Assembly (NCBI GenBank): GCA_046706145.1
Contig: JBJKPP010000202.1
Coordinates: forward strand, 1 to 6,312
DNA: 6,312 nt
Reading direction: 5' to 3'
Source: JBJKPP01 sp046706145
GTDB taxonomy: Bacteria > Bacteroidota > Ignavibacteria > Ignavibacteriales > Ignavibacteriaceae
In this document: piece after piece, positions 6,281 through 6,312 of the stretch
Layout: each line of letters opens with the position of its first letter
Numbering within the stretch: the stretch's first letter is position 1
The notes under the pieces: generated by a model
Databases searched by the model: none
What the model saw: only the letters and a program-made list of their open reading frames with translations
What the model was told of the DNA's origin: nothing
Program-made: the position numbers and the translations under genes

Positions 6281-6312
6281 ATGAAAAGAAATCTTTACGT
6301 GTTTTTTGTGCT
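6281..6312 (+). CDS. Start of a probable exported protein, cut by the window end
   Basis: An ATG at 6281 opens the frame MKRNLYVFFV, which stays open to the last base. A basic first few residues followed by hydrophobic ones is what the beginning of a signal peptide or membrane anchor looks like. TATACTTG (6230-6237) upstream matches seven of eight positions of TAnnTTTG and could be its promoter. There is only a weak purine stretch (AGAG) before the ATG. With ten codons visible, no family can be named, and the call rests on position and the n-region pattern alone. Confidence 0.45.
   Translation, partial: MKRNLYVFFV

Overview
The window is AT-rich bacterial DNA with three clear plus-strand genes, the first few codons of a likely fourth, and repeat-rich spacers. 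It suggests a member of the Bacteroidota/Chlorobi/Ignavibacteria group. The grounds are the style of the Na+/solute symporter, a small RRM protein with a glycine/arginine tail, a phosphoenolpyruvate carboxylase (PEPC) gene with no Shine-Dalgarno sequence, and TAnnTTTG-like hexamer regions upstream of genes. An Ignavibacteria-like organism is my best guess, but this is inference from pattern memory, not a database result.

Layout: positions 1-1686 hold the 3' part of a sodium:solute symporter gene whose start lies before the window. A 253-base AT-rich spacer (1687-1939) leads to a 115-residue RNA-binding protein (1940-2287) that ends in a strong intrinsic terminator (2315-2350). The spacer to the next gene carries a 120-base nested palindromic repeat (2464-2583) and a possible promoter. 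The complete ppc gene fills 2663-5422. The remaining 858 bases up to 6280 contain no convincing gene. They hold several short hairpins and a MITE-like inverted-repeat element (5851-5952) with a nonanucleotide-repeat core. At 6281 a new reading frame begins with a signal-peptide-like start and runs off the window.

The genes do not look like a single operon. Each has its own long upstream spacer, one terminator separates the RNA-binding protein from ppc, and the functions (ion-coupled uptake, RNA binding, anaplerotic carbon fixation) do not form a recognised pathway. I found no phage, CRISPR, toxin-antitoxin or defence system. The most noteworthy material is the small non-coding repeats, not the genes.
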